Shown piece after piece: positions 44,131 to 53,541 of a DNA stretch of 64,000 nt (within the stretch, counting starts at the first letter, position 1; every line of letters starts with the position of its first letter). Source of the DNA: Caldifarciminota bacterium. GTDB lineage: Bacteria > Hydrothermota > UBA3072. The DNA is taken from assembly GCA_016930175.1 (NCBI GenBank), contig JAFGHJ010000013.1, forward strand, positions 1 through 64,000, read 5' to 3'. The translations under genes and the position numbers were made by a program. The notes under the pieces were generated by a model. The model saw only the letters and a list, made by a program, of their open reading frames with translations, did no database searches and was not told the DNA's origin.

Positions 44131-46497
44131 ATGAGAAGAAAAAGAACTGTAGATTGTATTTTCTCGATGGGCTTTTACCTTCTTTTATTGTTTTCCTTCT
44201 TTAGTTTTACACTCAAAGCCGATAATTCTGTTAATTCAAAAGTAACCATTGATTGGAAAGAATTCCGTTCTCTTTTGAAGCTTGATGTTGATGAGATAAG
44301 ACTTTCCTGGGATGAATTCTCAAGGCTAATGGAGCAAACAGGTGCAAGGTATGAGCCGGAGTATAGAGTTGATAATGGCAGCGTTGTTCTTACGAGGCAA
44401 GAATTCAAAAAACTTGTAGATAGTATGAAACCGCCGGCAGGAGATGAACTTATGCCTCCCGCCGACTATATTTTAACTAAATCGACATACAACGGAGTAA
44501 TGGGTAGGGAGAGTACCACTTTTACCGCTGTCTTGAATCTGGAAATATTCGATAGAGCTAAAGAAGCCTATTTAAAGATTCCCCTTTTTCAGGAAGGTTT
44601 AGCTATCTCGGAAGTTCGGCTTGACGGCAGACCGGCTTCGGTAATAACAGAAGGGGGCTGGCATTATCTTTCTACTAATGAGGTCGGGCGACATTCAGTC
44701 AGCGTGAGATTTTCTATTCAATCTTCTCCGGATAAAGGAATTCCGGGTTTGAATTTTACTATTACGGGGACGCCAGTTACTTATATAAGTCTCGATATTC
44801 CAAAGGCTGATCTTGAAATTAGTGTACAAAATGCTCAGGAAATAATAAAGACCGGGGCGAAAGGCCATACTATAATCAGAGGATATCTGTCTTCAACTTC
44901 CTATGTGTCGATTTCCTGGAAGAGTGAAGATAAGAAAATCAAGAGAGGTCCAGCAAGGATATACTCTGAAGTTTTTAATCTTCTTTCTATTGAGGCGGAC
45001 GCAATCAGTGTAACTACTGTCTTTGAATTAAACATAATGCAGAATACTATTAGTGTACTTACGCTTGCTGTTCCTTCCGATTATCAGGTTATTGACGTGA
45101 GTGGTGGAGGTCTGGCAGGATGGAGCGTCAGGGAAGAGGGAGGAGGGCAATTACTGGATATAGCTTTTGAGTATCCTTTCGAAGGTACGAAGGCATTGAC
45201 CGTTAAATCGGAAAAATTACTCGCGGAGGAAACGATTGTTGCAAATTTTGAAGGTTTTGAAGTTTTGGGAGCGATGAGGGAATCAGGTTATGTCGCTGGA
45301 GAAGTCAAAAGTGATGCCGAGGCTGAAGTTCAGGAATTTAATAATATAGAAAGAATAGATTTTCAAAAAATACCCTATCAGTTGAGCAACCTTTCGGCAA
45401 GACCTATTCTTTTTGCTTTTAGATATGTAAGGCATCCTTTCAATATGGTAGTTCGTATTACTAAATATGAAAAGGAGGAGGCGCTTACTTCTTTTATAGA
45501 TCTGGCAAAAGGAATTACACTCTTTATGGAAGACGGCAAAATGGTGCATCAAGTTACATTTACCATGCAAAATCTGTGGGATCAATTCCTTAAGATAAGC
45601 TTACCTGCCGATGTAAGTATCTGGAGTGTTTATGTTAATGGTAAAAGAGAAAAGGCTTCGAAAGGAGATGACGGCAGAGTTTTAATTCCTCTTGCGAGGT
45701 CGGAAAGAGGGTACGATGGCTCGCTTACGCCTTTTGATATCGAGCTTATTTATACGGAAAAAGTAGAAGGTTTTAATTTCCTGGGGAAAAAGAAAAATTA
45801 CTTTCCGGCTACTGATATCTTAATTAATAAAGCAGAATGGACTCTTTATTTGCCGGTCAATTATGATTATATAAGTTTTGGCGGGAATCTTAACCCTGCG
45901 GTTGAAGAAGTTATTCCCCCGAGCCAGTCCGAAATTGAAATGAAAGAACTTCCGGAAGAGGCTATGGAAAGCGAAACAGAAGAAATAGAATTGGATGATA
46001 AATCCGGCGTTAGCGCTGCTGCTCCGGTTTCTAAAAAAGCTTATGATTTGGTTTCAACCAGGCAGGCAGTTGAGTTTGCTAGCGGGAAAGCGGGATTGCT
46101 GTCTCTGAAGGTTAAAGTTCCTATTTCCGGCAAGAAATATTCTTTTGAAAAAAAGATTGTGGAAAAAGAAGAAGCTCTATTTTTAGGTTTTTCTTATGCG
46201 AACGAGATAATAATTAGAACGATAATTATACTTTTGATTTTAATCTTACTGTTTGTTCTCTTTCGAAAGAGAAGGATATTTATACCGCTGTTCGGGGCTT
46301 TGGGTAAAGGGCTGGTTAAATTACTATATGTGTTTAAACTTGCCTTAAGACCCAGGGAATTTATTATAATTATTAGTGTGTTTTTGCTGCTATGGATATT
46401 AACAAGGTTCTACTGGTATTATCCGCTTCTTTCTTTTGTTTTATTGCTTTTGTTTGGAGGGTCGATTGTGAGATATGTGCAGAATAGAGGGAAGTGA
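44131..46497 (+). CDS. Large exported protein with FKKLL-like repeats and C-terminal membrane helices, paralogue 2
   Basis: The 788-residue paralogue of the preceding gene, 10 bases downstream. Shared features in the same order: signal peptide; [22 protein letters not shown] and VLTRQEFKKLVD; PPADYILTKSTYNGVMGRES (PPGDYLITKAEYNGVMAHNS in paralogue 1); STRPLILGLRYLRHPF-like LSARPILFAFRYVRHPFN; LSLPADVSIW-like ISLPADVSIWSVYVNGKRE; and a membrane-rich C terminus (about 690-785). It lacks the long charged helix and has an acidic linker (MESETEEIELDD). Weak ribosome site (GGGTGT). Tandem duplication is clear; function unknown. Confidence 0.8.
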   Translation: MRRKRTVDCIFSMGFYLLLLFSFFSFTLKADNSVNSKVTIDWKEFRSLLKLDVDEIRLSWDEFSRLMEQTGARYEPEYRVDNGSVVLTRQEFKKLVDSMKPPAGDELMPPADYILTKSTYNGVMGRESTTFTAVLNLEIFDRAKEAYLKIPLFQEGLAISEVRLDGRPASVITEGGWHYLSTNEVGRHSVSVRFSIQSSPDKGIPGLNFTITGTPVTYISLDIPKADLEISVQNAQEIIKTGAKGHTIIRGYLSSTSYVSISWKSEDKKIKRGPARIYSEVFNLLSIEADAISVTTVFELNIMQNTISVLTLAVPSDYQVIDVSGGGLAGWSVREEGGGQLLDIAFEYPFEGTKALTVKSEKLLAEETIVANFEGFEVLGAMRESGYVAGEVKSDAEAEVQEFNNIERIDFQKIPYQLSNLSARPILFAFRYVRHPFNMVVRITKYEKEEALTSFIDLAKGITLFMEDGKMVHQVTFTMQNLWDQFLKISLPADVSIWSVYVNGKREKASKGDDGRVLIPLARSERGYDGSLTPFDIELIYTEKVEGFNFLGKKKNYFPATDILINKAEWTLYLPVNYDYISFGGNLNPAVEEVIPPSQSEIEMKELPEEAMESETEEIELDDKSGVSAAAPVSKKAYDLVSTRQAVEFASGKAGLLSLKVKVPISGKKYSFEKKIVEKEEALFLGFSYANEIIIRTIIILLILILLFVLFRKRRIFIPLFGALGKGLVKLLYVFKLALRPREFIIIISVFLLLWILTRFYWYYPLLSFVLLLLFGGSIVRYVQNRGK

Positions 46498-46737
46498 GCA
46501 GTAATATAAGGATTTGGGATTTAGGATTTAGCAAAAAAGAAAAATCTAAGTGTCTTTGTGCTCTTTGTGGTTATCCGGGTCATTAGTCAAAAAATAACAA
46601 ATAAAAATCCTTTTAAATCTGCGTTTATCTGCGTTCCATTTATTGGTATGATGTGGGGTGGCTCTGTGTTCTCTGTGTATTTCTTTTTCTCTGTGTACTC
46701 TGTGGTAAAAATTTTTTTTGGAGGGGAATTTTCTCTC
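46498..46737. repeat. Phrase-like intergenic repeat, copy W1 (long inverted pair)
   Basis: About 46553-46706 matches the reverse complement of about 57477-57657 almost base for base, through TTATCCGGGTCAT, AATAACAAATAAAAATCC, TTTAAATCTGCGTTTATC and ATGTGGGGTGGCTCTGTG. W2 has about 22 extra bases of GTCACTAGTCGCCAGTC type where W1 has a single GTCATTAGTC. Open frames here are not genes. Confidence 0.85.
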
Positions 46738-46765
46738 TTGCCATAATTTTATTCATTGTTATAAT
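46738..46765 (+). promoter_or_regulatory. Promoter of the DUF2723 gene
   Basis: TTGCCA at 46738-46743, 16-base spacer, TATAAT at 46760-46765. Start codon 46 bases on, behind AAAGGTGG. Confidence 0.65.
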
Positions 46766-46810
46766 AAAATGCTTGAAACATAACTTAAAATGAAAGGTGG
46801 GTTTTAAAAT

Positions 46811-49495
46811 ATGGATTTTAATAAAAAGAAAATATTTTGTTTTACGTCTGTTTTTGTGGTTTTAATCAGCGTGTATTTGTATACTATTGCTCCTACGGTT
46901 TCCCTTTGGGATTGCGGTGAATTTATAGCCTGTTCACATATCTTAGGAGTGCCTCATCCTCCCGGTACCCCTTTTTATATATTGCTTGGGAGAATCTTTG
47001 ACATTCTTTTTCCTTTTAAGGAAATAGCAAAGAGGATAAATTTCCTTTCTGTGTTGTCCGGGGCTTTGGCAGGAGCGGTTTTATATCTTGTAGTTTTAAA
47101 GGTTATAGGAAGATTTAACGAGAATAAAGGTAGAGAGCATTTATTGGGAACTCATCTTATTGCGGTTTTCTCTTCCATCGGAGCAGGGCTATGTTTTAGC
47201 GTATGGGATTCATCAGTCGAGGCGGAAGTGTATGCTCTGTCAACATTAATAATTGTTTTGGGGCTGTGGTTGACTTTGCATTGGAGCGATCACAGGCAGG
47301 AGAAAGGTGACAACAATTACTTACTTTTATTCGCTTATTTATTGTTTTTATCGATTGGTGTTCATTTGCTTCCATTGTTGCTTTTACCCGGAGTTTTAAT
47401 ATTCCTGATTTTGATCGACTGGAAAATTTTAAAGGATTATCGGCTTATAGGAATAGTACTGGTTTTGGCTCTTATAGGCGTTTCGACTTATTATGTTCTG
47501 ATGATAAGAGCGCAGGCAAATCCCGGTATTAATGAAGCGAATCCAACCACATTTGCAAAATTATGGGATGTATTTAACAGAGAACAGTATGGGGCAGATA
47601 ATTTGTTTATAAGACATACTTCCTGGCAAACAGATTACGGATTTATTAGAGCTTTATTTGAACAGCTTAAAGTGTTCTTCAAATATTTTTCGTGGCAGTT
47701 TTTCCCTTATCCCAGAACCGATACCGGAGTTTTGCTCCGTTATCTATCTTTATTCGGTACGTATATGTACGTTTTGACCGGTGTCTGGGGGATATGGATA
47801 AATTTTAAGAAAGATAAGGAATCTTTTTGGTTGGTTTTCATCCTTTTTATACTTTTGACTTTGGGGTTGGTTGTTTATCTTAACCATGAGTTTTCTCCTT
47901 CCGACCCAAATCCAGCCCATCAGCCGCGGGAACCGCGGGAAAGAGACTATTTCTGGGCACCCGGATTTTTCTTTTTTATGTTTTATGTCGCTATAGGTCT
48001 GCACTGGGTATGGGGTCGGTTAAAGCAAAGAATTCCTCGTTACGCGGTGAGCGTCATAGTAATAGCGGGTTTTATGGGTTTTATTCCTTTAGTCAGCAAT
48101 ATTAAATCCCATGCAAACAGGAGAGGTAACTGGCTTGCGCATGATTATGCGCATAATTTATTAATCAGCTGCGAAGAGAATTCGATTTTATTTACATACG
48201 GAGACAACGATACATTTCCTGTTTGGTTCATACAGGAGGTTAAGGATTTTAGAAAGTTCGATGCGGAGAAAAAGAAAGGTGTAAGGTTGGGTAATTTTTC
48301 GCTCATGAACACCAACTGGTATATTAAGCAGTTTAAGTTGTCGAAGGTACCGATTGATTTTGCTTCACCTTTTATAGGTACACGATTTGCTTCCGAATAC
48401 AATCGTCAAAAGAGGGCAGGATCGACAAACAAAAATTTTGAAGAGTGGGTAATGGACTCATTACCCCCCGCCGTGAGGATTGAGGAAGGCAGAATAATTG
48501 AACTAAAGGATATGGCAGTCAGATCTATAATTCTGTCGGCGCTTGGAAAAGAGCCGACTTTCAGAGATATGTTTATGGAATTGGGTTTGTTTGTTGAGAA
48601 GTACATAAATAGTGAAGATTTCAATCCTTCTATCAATATTTATTTCTCGTTTCCCATACCCTCCGATTATCGTGAGCCGTTGAGTGCTCATTTATTACGG
48701 GAAGGCGTAGTATATAAACTCGTAAAAGATAAAGTTAATCTTAAAAGCAACAGGGAAAAGACGTGGGACTTATTTAATAATAAGTTCGCGTACAGCTATT
48801 ACGATAACTTCTGGATGTGTATAGGAAGCGAGGCTCAGGTTACTACTCTGATAAACCTTGCTTTTTCTTTATTCACTTTCGGTGAGGAGGTCATGTCCGA
48901 CATCTATCCCGCTCTGCAAAAAGATAAACTAACAGAACCTGTCCGGGATACGCTTCTTATGCTCCAGTCGCTTTTTAATAAGGCTATCATATACACTGAA
49001 GATGAAACCCTTTTTCTTGGCATAGCTCCTAACTTGATAGAAAATCAAAAGTTGATTTATCGAAAACTGGGTAATTATGACGAGGGTCTTCAATTCGTGA
49101 ATTCTTTTCTTCGGATAAAAGATGTCCCGAGACTTCGCTTACTCAGGGGAGAGTTACTGATAATAAAGGCAAAGAACACAGAGGATTCCGGAGAAGCAAG
49201 AAATATGCTTACCCTGGCGGAGGAAGATTTCAACAGTTTGTTTCCATTGAAAAGATGGAGACCATTTGCTTATAAAGGTTTTATCGAACTATATGTTTAT
49301 TCGGGGGAAGAAGAAAAACTTGAAAATATAGTGGATGAATTGGTTGAAGATCAAAGAATGTTTAACACTGTTTTCATGCTTCTTGAAAGAGAAGATGTAG
49401 AAATTGCGATTGACCTTATAACAAGAGTAAAGAAAAGATACCCCAAGGATAAATATCTCGATGAGGTTCTGGATAGTCTGGAAGTGAGAAGATAA
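46811..49495 (+). CDS. DUF2723-family polytopic membrane protein (TMEM260-like)
   Basis: The 894-residue protein belongs to the GT-C-like DUF2723 family, whose eukaryotic relative TMEM260 is a protein O-mannosyltransferase. Hallmarks: YTIAPTVSLWDCGEFIACSH near 24-43, GVPHPPGTPFYILLGRIFD near 46, SSVEAEVYALS near 136, and HQPREPRERDYFWAPGFFFF near 375. About twelve membrane helices to residue 430, then a soluble domain of about 450 residues whose last third is helical and TPR-like. A role in transferring sugar to exported proteins is inference. No glycosylation neighbours. Confidence 0.9.
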   Translation: MDFNKKKIFCFTSVFVVLISVYLYTIAPTVSLWDCGEFIACSHILGVPHPPGTPFYILLGRIFDILFPFKEIAKRINFLSVLSGALAGAVLYLVVLKVIGRFNENKGREHLLGTHLIAVFSSIGAGLCFSVWDSSVEAEVYALSTLIIVLGLWLTLHWSDHRQEKGDNNYLLLFAYLLFLSIGVHLLPLLLLPGVLIFLILIDWKILKDYRLIGIVLVLALIGVSTYYVLMIRAQANPGINEANPTTFAKLWDVFNREQYGADNLFIRHTSWQTDYGFIRALFEQLKVFFKYFSWQFFPYPRTDTGVLLRYLSLFGTYMYVLTGVWGIWINFKKDKESFWLVFILFILLTLGLVVYLNHEFSPSDPNPAHQPREPRERDYFWAPGFFFFMFYVAIGLHWVWGRLKQRIPRYAVSVIVIAGFMGFIPLVSNIKSHANRRGNWLAHDYAHNLLISCEENSILFTYGDNDTFPVWFIQEVKDFRKFDAEKKKGVRLGNFSLMNTNWYIKQFKLSKVPIDFASPFIGTRFASEYNRQKRAGSTNKNFEEWVMDSLPPAVRIEEGRIIELKDMAVRSIILSALGKEPTFRDMFMELGLFVEKYINSEDFNPSINIYFSFPIPSDYREPLSAHLLREGVVYKLVKDKVNLKSNREKTWDLFNNKFAYSYYDNFWMCIGSEAQVTTLINLAFSLFTFGEEVMSDIYPALQKDKLTEPVRDTLLMLQSLFNKAIIYTEDETLFLGIAPNLIENQKLIYRKLGNYDEGLQFVNSFLRIKDVPRLRLLRGELLIIKAKNTEDSGEARNMLTLAEEDFNSLFPLKRWRPFAYKGFIELYVYSGEEEKLENIVDELVEDQRMFNTVFMLLEREDVEIAIDLITRVKKRYPKDKYLDEVLDSLEVRR

Positions 49496-49718
49496 AAGAG
49501 TCAGGGGTCGTGAGTCGCGAGTCCTGAGTCAAAAAAACTCACCTCACATTTCCAAATTAATCTCACACAAAGAGTACAAAGACACAAAGTTTTTTTGTTA
49601 TTTTTTTAGCCGTAAGCTGCGAGCAGTAAGCCGATGGCGATTTATCTTTATGGTTTAAAAATATAGTGTTTTTCTATAATTGATAGTATTATATCAAAGT
49701 TGATAATAGTTTTTTATC
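49496..49718. repeat. Phrase-like intergenic repeats
   Basis: AGTCAGGGGTCGTGAGTCGCG, CTCACACAAAGAGTACAAAG (as at 37414), and GCCGTAAGCTGCGAGCAGTAA. The rest of this 416-base gap is the promoter and leader of the tail-fibre-like gene. Confidence 0.6.
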
Positions 49719-49747
49719 TTGACATTGTATTTGATTTTACTTATAAT
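49719..49747 (+). promoter_or_regulatory. Promoter of the tail-fibre-like gene
   Basis: TTGACA at 49719-49724, 17-base spacer, TATAAT at 49742-49747. Predicts a leader of about 158 bases before ATG at 49912. Confidence 0.75.
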
Positions 49748-49828
49748 GGGAAAGTATACTAAACTCATACATACGGACTTTAAGAAATTCTTATAAGTAA
49801 AATTGTATTATTTTATTGGGGGGTACAA

Positions 49829-49915
49829 TTGAAATTAGATTCTAAAGATATTGTTATTTTCTTAGTTAAATCAGATTCATACTTAAACCAAACCAAAAAA
49901 GGAGGGAAGGTATGA
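49829..49915 (+). CDS. Possible 28-codon leader peptide
   Basis: TTG at 49829, 5 bases after GGGGGG, opens a 28-codon frame (KLDSKDIVIFLVKSD at its start) whose TGA overlaps the ATG of the next gene (ATGA at 49912-49915). The next gene's ribosome site GGAGGGAAGG lies inside this frame, so translation could be coupled. No homologue known to me; it may be chance. Confidence 0.3.
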   Translation: MKLDSKDIVIFLVKSDSYLNQTKKGGKV

Positions 49916-50769
49916 AAAAACTAATTGTTGTAGTACTCGTATTGTTGTTGGTTAGTCGGGTCAGCTATGGGCAATCCTGTGGTAATTCAGGTGACGATCG
50001 TGTAATTGAGGGTAAAGCTGCTGCATATGCGCCTGGCGGAAAAATAACAGTAAAAGGTGGTACTCCCGGAAATGGCGGGTCGATAATTCTAACACCCGGG
50101 GATGGGATGAGTGGGGATGGAAATGTTATCGTAGAGCTGGCTTCTGCTTCTCGTGTTGGTATAGGGACACAAGTGCCAGATGTGACACTTCATGTCAAGG
50201 GAAGCCATGTCAGCACCCTTGGGATGATGGAATTGGAAAGTACTGGTCACGCATTTATGTCATTAAAAGCAGCTAATGGTAAAGACGCAGGTTTTAATAT
50301 ATGGGAAGGAAGTGATCGAAAATGGATGATTAGTTATGATGACTATGATTCACGTTTCCGTTTTTATAGCTACGATTTTGGTGAAGATATTCTGGTTATA
50401 GCAAATGATGGCAATGTTGGCATCGGGACTACAAGTCCTCAATCCAAACTCGCAGTAAACGGAACAATTAAAGCAAAAGAAATCAAAGTCACCTTAGAAG
50501 GCTGGTCTGATTTTGTTTTTGGGGATAATTACAGACCAATGCCACTTAATAAACTAGAAAAATATATTAAGCTTAATAAGAGCTTACCTGGTATTCCAAA
50601 AGAGAAAGAAGTCGCGAAAGAAGGCGTGTCTCTTGGAGAAATGCAGGCAAAACTTCTTGAAAAGGTTGAAGAGTTGACGCTTTATGTGATTGAGTTGAAG
50701 AAAGAGAATGAAGAACTGAGAAAAACAAATGAGAATTTAGAAAATCGAATATCGGCATTGGAAAGGTAA
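49912..50769 (+). CDS. Secreted tail-fibre / S74-chaperone-like protein
   Basis: The 285-residue product has a signal peptide (cleavage near GQS, 19-21), a Gly-rich beta segment (KITVKGGTPGNGGSIILTPG), two VGIGT motifs (SRVGIGTQVPDVTLHV, GNVGIGTTSPQSKLAVNGT) that are typical of trimeric fibre proteins, and the C-terminal block LNKLEKYIKLNKSLPGIP, GVSLGEMQAKLLEKVEELTL, then a coiled coil (ELKKENEELRKTNENLENRI). That ending is widespread in surface proteins of Bacteroidota-like bacteria. Probably a trimeric surface fibre. ATG follows GGAGGGAAGG. Confidence 0.82.
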   Translation: MKKLIVVVLVLLLVSRVSYGQSCGNSGDDRVIEGKAAAYAPGGKITVKGGTPGNGGSIILTPGDGMSGDGNVIVELASASRVGIGTQVPDVTLHVKGSHVSTLGMMELESTGHAFMSLKAANGKDAGFNIWEGSDRKWMISYDDYDSRFRFYSYDFGEDILVIANDGNVGIGTTSPQSKLAVNGTIKAKEIKVTLEGWSDFVFGDNYRPMPLNKLEKYIKLNKSLPGIPKEKEVAKEGVSLGEMQAKLLEKVEELTLYVIELKKENEELRKTNENLENRISALER

Positions 50770-50818
50770 ACTTGATAACGTGTTATCTATTATGAAACCG
50801 ACCTTTAAAGGAGGACGA

Positions 50819-53152
50819 ATGATTACAAAAAAATCAAGTTACCTTATTTTGCTTTCTTTTATTCTTTTTCCGTTAACCATGATTGCTACGGAGGATTATC
50901 CGATAATTTTTGTACATGGTATACAAGGCGATCCGCGACCGATAATAGCCTGGGGCACATGGAACCATCCAAACTCTGCAATGAACAAAATTGTAAATTC
51001 AGGCTACGGCGGATATAAGTGGGGTTTAAGAGAATACGGATGGAATGCAGATCAATGCCTTAAGACTACCCAACTCCAATCTACGTCAGGTGATCCCAAA
51101 AGGATTTACCACTTTTCTTACTACTATGGAGATGGTTCATATATGGGAGTAATAGGCGGTCACGGCAGGTATTATCCTATGAGTTACGCTTACGATTATC
51201 AGGTATCAGAAGGTAATTCCTCTTATGCACAACTTCTTGCAGATTTCATCAATAAGGTGCTTGCCGCAACCAGCGCACCAAAAGTAGATATTGTTGCTCA
51301 CTCAATGGGAGGAGTAGTGGCAAGAGCTGCTATTGCTTGGTACGGATGTGAAAATAAAGTAGGAAAACTGCTTACAGTTGGCACTCCTAACAATACTTAT
51401 TACGTGAATGACTTTGTGGAAGCTATTGTAGCTAATTGGTTTCCAGGATATCAAGATTGGCAAAAAAAGGGTGAGTTATTAGAATTGGGAATCAACTATG
51501 AATCTAAAACGGGTGGTGCTCTGTTTTTCGATGCTCAAAACCCTGGCACAGTAGCCACTTATCTGGATTGGTTAGCTCTTGGCGAACCTCAAATCCATAC
51601 AGCTTGTATTGCGGGAAATAAGGATCAATGTTGGTCAGAGCTTTTTGATGACAATGATGGAATAGTTTTCGTGACACAAGCCCATCTACCTTATGCTCAA
51701 TTTAATCCCACAATCCATGTAACACATGCCCGGGACTGGGCGACATTCGATGAAGGGGCTCTCGTCACTTGCACATACACAACCGAATTTATAAAGAAAT
51801 GGATAATCGATGATGAAGTTCTTCCTGATTTCCAAATCTCCACCTCTGATTTTTGGCTGTTTCCTAGCCCAGTAGGTTTATATGAACAATACGTAGGAAT
51901 TTATACAAATCTTTCGGGCTCATGGGATCCGATTTTGAGCTCTGTTTTTAATATAGTTAATTTAGCCGGGCAAATTGTACAGCAGAAGGGAATTGGTTGG
52001 AATTCTGCAGAAGGTATGGACAGGTGTTTTTATCCTGTCTTAAGTACTTCTCCCGGATTTTTCCCGGCAAATGGTGTATATTTCATATATTTCCGGCATC
52101 AAAACATGCAAGATGGTGATATTGAAGAAGGAGAAGGGAATTACTCGCTTACAGTTGTGGATCATGGTGGAGAACCCGCCTCAGTTAGCTTTGACTTGCC
52201 TGTCTATGTCTATTTTGGACGAAAAATGCTAATTGGCAATGCTTTAACAATTAACGCTAATGTTATTGGACAAGGTTACACTAGGACAATGCTTGATACA
52301 ACTTATTTTTATAAATATACAACGGAGACGGATTACCGAGAATGTGAGTTAGACGCTTATGGACAATGGACAGTACCTGCTCCTCCTCCACCTCCTATAT
52401 CGGGCCCAATTCAGTATAATGTCAAAGCAGTAGTAAATCTTGACCCTATAACAACTATTAGTGCTGAGGATATCATAACCGTGCCGTTTGATTTAGCACT
52501 AAGGCGCAGAGAAATAAAGGATGAAGAAACTTTTGGAGCCATCAGTTTGATAACAGCAGGAAGTGATAATCCTAGTTGTACCGAGTCTAGGTGTTACTTT
52601 ATTGTTTACAAGGACGAGAGACATCCTGAGTTCTGGACGGGCGAAGTCACAATGGTGGCTGGAGACTCTATCCTATTATGTCCAGGAACTGAAGTCCAGG
52701 AAGGTTGTTATTTGTATGCGTATATCGACCCATCTTTTAAAGGCTCAACATCTTCTTTACCGACACAAGCACTTACTTTAGGCACAACTCTCGAACCCGA
52801 CAAAGCAGAAGAAAGCACTCCTAATACCTCTGCTGAAGTTTCTTCGGAGAAAACAAAAGAACCTATTCCAACCGTCTTCAGCTGCGCGCAAAACTATCCG
52901 AATCCATTCATGGTTAACACCGCAATCAAATACGGATTACCGAAGAACTGTGATAACGTTAACCTGACTATCTTTAACATAGCGGGTCAGGCAGTCCGAA
53001 CCTTAGTCAACGGACAGGAGTCTGCCGGATTCAAATCGGTCAGTTGGAATGGAAAAAACAGTGCGGGTATCCAAGTGCCTCAGGGAGTATACTTCTATGT
53101 TTTCAAGGCAGATGATTTTGAAAAACACCATAAGATGATATTGGTTAAGTGA
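50819..53152 (+). CDS. Secreted alpha/beta-hydrolase (lipase-like) with C-terminal sorting-like domain
   Basis: From ATG at 50819 (AAAGGAGG 6 bases before; an upstream ATG at 50780 has none) the product has 777 residues: signal peptide (about 5-25), lipase domain (about 28-330) with oxyanion-side FVHGIQGDPRP, nucleophile Ser near 161 in VAHSMGGVVARAA, and DDNDGIVFVTQAHLP with later HVTHARDW; a beta-rich middle; and a C-terminal domain (about 695-777) with NYPNPF, YGLPKNCDNVNLTIFNIAGQ and VPQGVYFYVFKA, the FlgD/type-A sorting-like fold. The lipase family (PGAP1-like or class 2) is assigned from the Ser motif; catalytic Asp and His are likely but not fixed. Substrate unknown. Confidence 0.83.
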   Translation: MITKKSSYLILLSFILFPLTMIATEDYPIIFVHGIQGDPRPIIAWGTWNHPNSAMNKIVNSGYGGYKWGLREYGWNADQCLKTTQLQSTSGDPKRIYHFSYYYGDGSYMGVIGGHGRYYPMSYAYDYQVSEGNSSYAQLLADFINKVLAATSAPKVDIVAHSMGGVVARAAIAWYGCENKVGKLLTVGTPNNTYYVNDFVEAIVANWFPGYQDWQKKGELLELGINYESKTGGALFFDAQNPGTVATYLDWLALGEPQIHTACIAGNKDQCWSELFDDNDGIVFVTQAHLPYAQFNPTIHVTHARDWATFDEGALVTCTYTTEFIKKWIIDDEVLPDFQISTSDFWLFPSPVGLYEQYVGIYTNLSGSWDPILSSVFNIVNLAGQIVQQKGIGWNSAEGMDRCFYPVLSTSPGFFPANGVYFIYFRHQNMQDGDIEEGEGNYSLTVVDHGGEPASVSFDLPVYVYFGRKMLIGNALTINANVIGQGYTRTMLDTTYFYKYTTETDYRECELDAYGQWTVPAPPPPPISGPIQYNVKAVVNLDPITTISAEDIITVPFDLALRRREIKDEETFGAISLITAGSDNPSCTESRCYFIVYKDERHPEFWTGEVTMVAGDSILLCPGTEVQEGCYLYAYIDPSFKGSTSSLPTQALTLGTTLEPDKAEESTPNTSAEVSSEKTKEPIPTVFSCAQNYPNPFMVNTAIKYGLPKNCDNVNLTIFNIAGQAVRTLVNGQESAGFKSVSWNGKNSAGIQVPQGVYFYVFKADDFEKHHKMILVK

Positions 53153-53445
53153 AAAACGTTAGGACGTTAGAGAGTTAGAAGGTTAGGAAGTTAGAAAAAA
53201 AACGGAAACAAGGAGTAAATAGTAGAGAGTAGTGAACAGGGAATAGTATAAAATCGGCTTAGAATTCCTTTTTGGGGTTTTGAGCCGATTTGGTTTTAAA
53301 CAACTATTCGTGATATTTGTTGTCAAAATAAGCTTTTAGCTATGGGCCTTTGGCTCTTAGCTTAAAAGAAACAACAAAAATAAATCTTGTGAATCTGCGT
53401 TCATCTGCGTCCTATTATCTTTGTGCTCCAAGTGAGATTTTTTCC
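53153..53445. other. Gap with terminator-like hairpin and phrase repeats
   Basis: Includes GTTAGAGAGTTAGAAGGTTAGG, the hairpin at 53251-53291, an AGCTTTTAGCTATGGGCC phrase repeated in altered form at 55093-55135, and CTGCGTTCATCTGCGTCC, repeated at 55282-55303. No gene seen. Confidence 0.55.
53251..53291 (+). terminator. Probable terminator of the lipase gene
   Basis: AAATCGGCT (53251-53259) pairs with AGCCGATTT (53283-53291); inside it AATTCC pairs with GGGGTT via wobbles around a T loop. Followed by GGTTTT rather than a clean T run, about 100 bases after the lipase stop. Confidence 0.5.
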
Positions 53446-53473
53446 TTGACATTTTAAAAATAATCCCTATAAT
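53446..53473 (+). promoter_or_regulatory. Consensus promoter of the lamin-tail protein gene
   Basis: TTGACA at 53446-53451, 16-base spacer, TATAAT at 53468-53473. Confidence 0.8.
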
Positions 53474-53541
53474 TTTTTCTAAATCGATACAAAAGAAAGG
53501 GGGGGGTCACGAAAAGGGTATTCATTTTAACTGTTTTCAAT

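Noticed and set aside
46558-46746. 62-codon frame in the 46.5-kb gap
   Set aside because: Composed of the phrase repeat W1 and starts with it; the same applies to 38223-38438 and 14677-14980.
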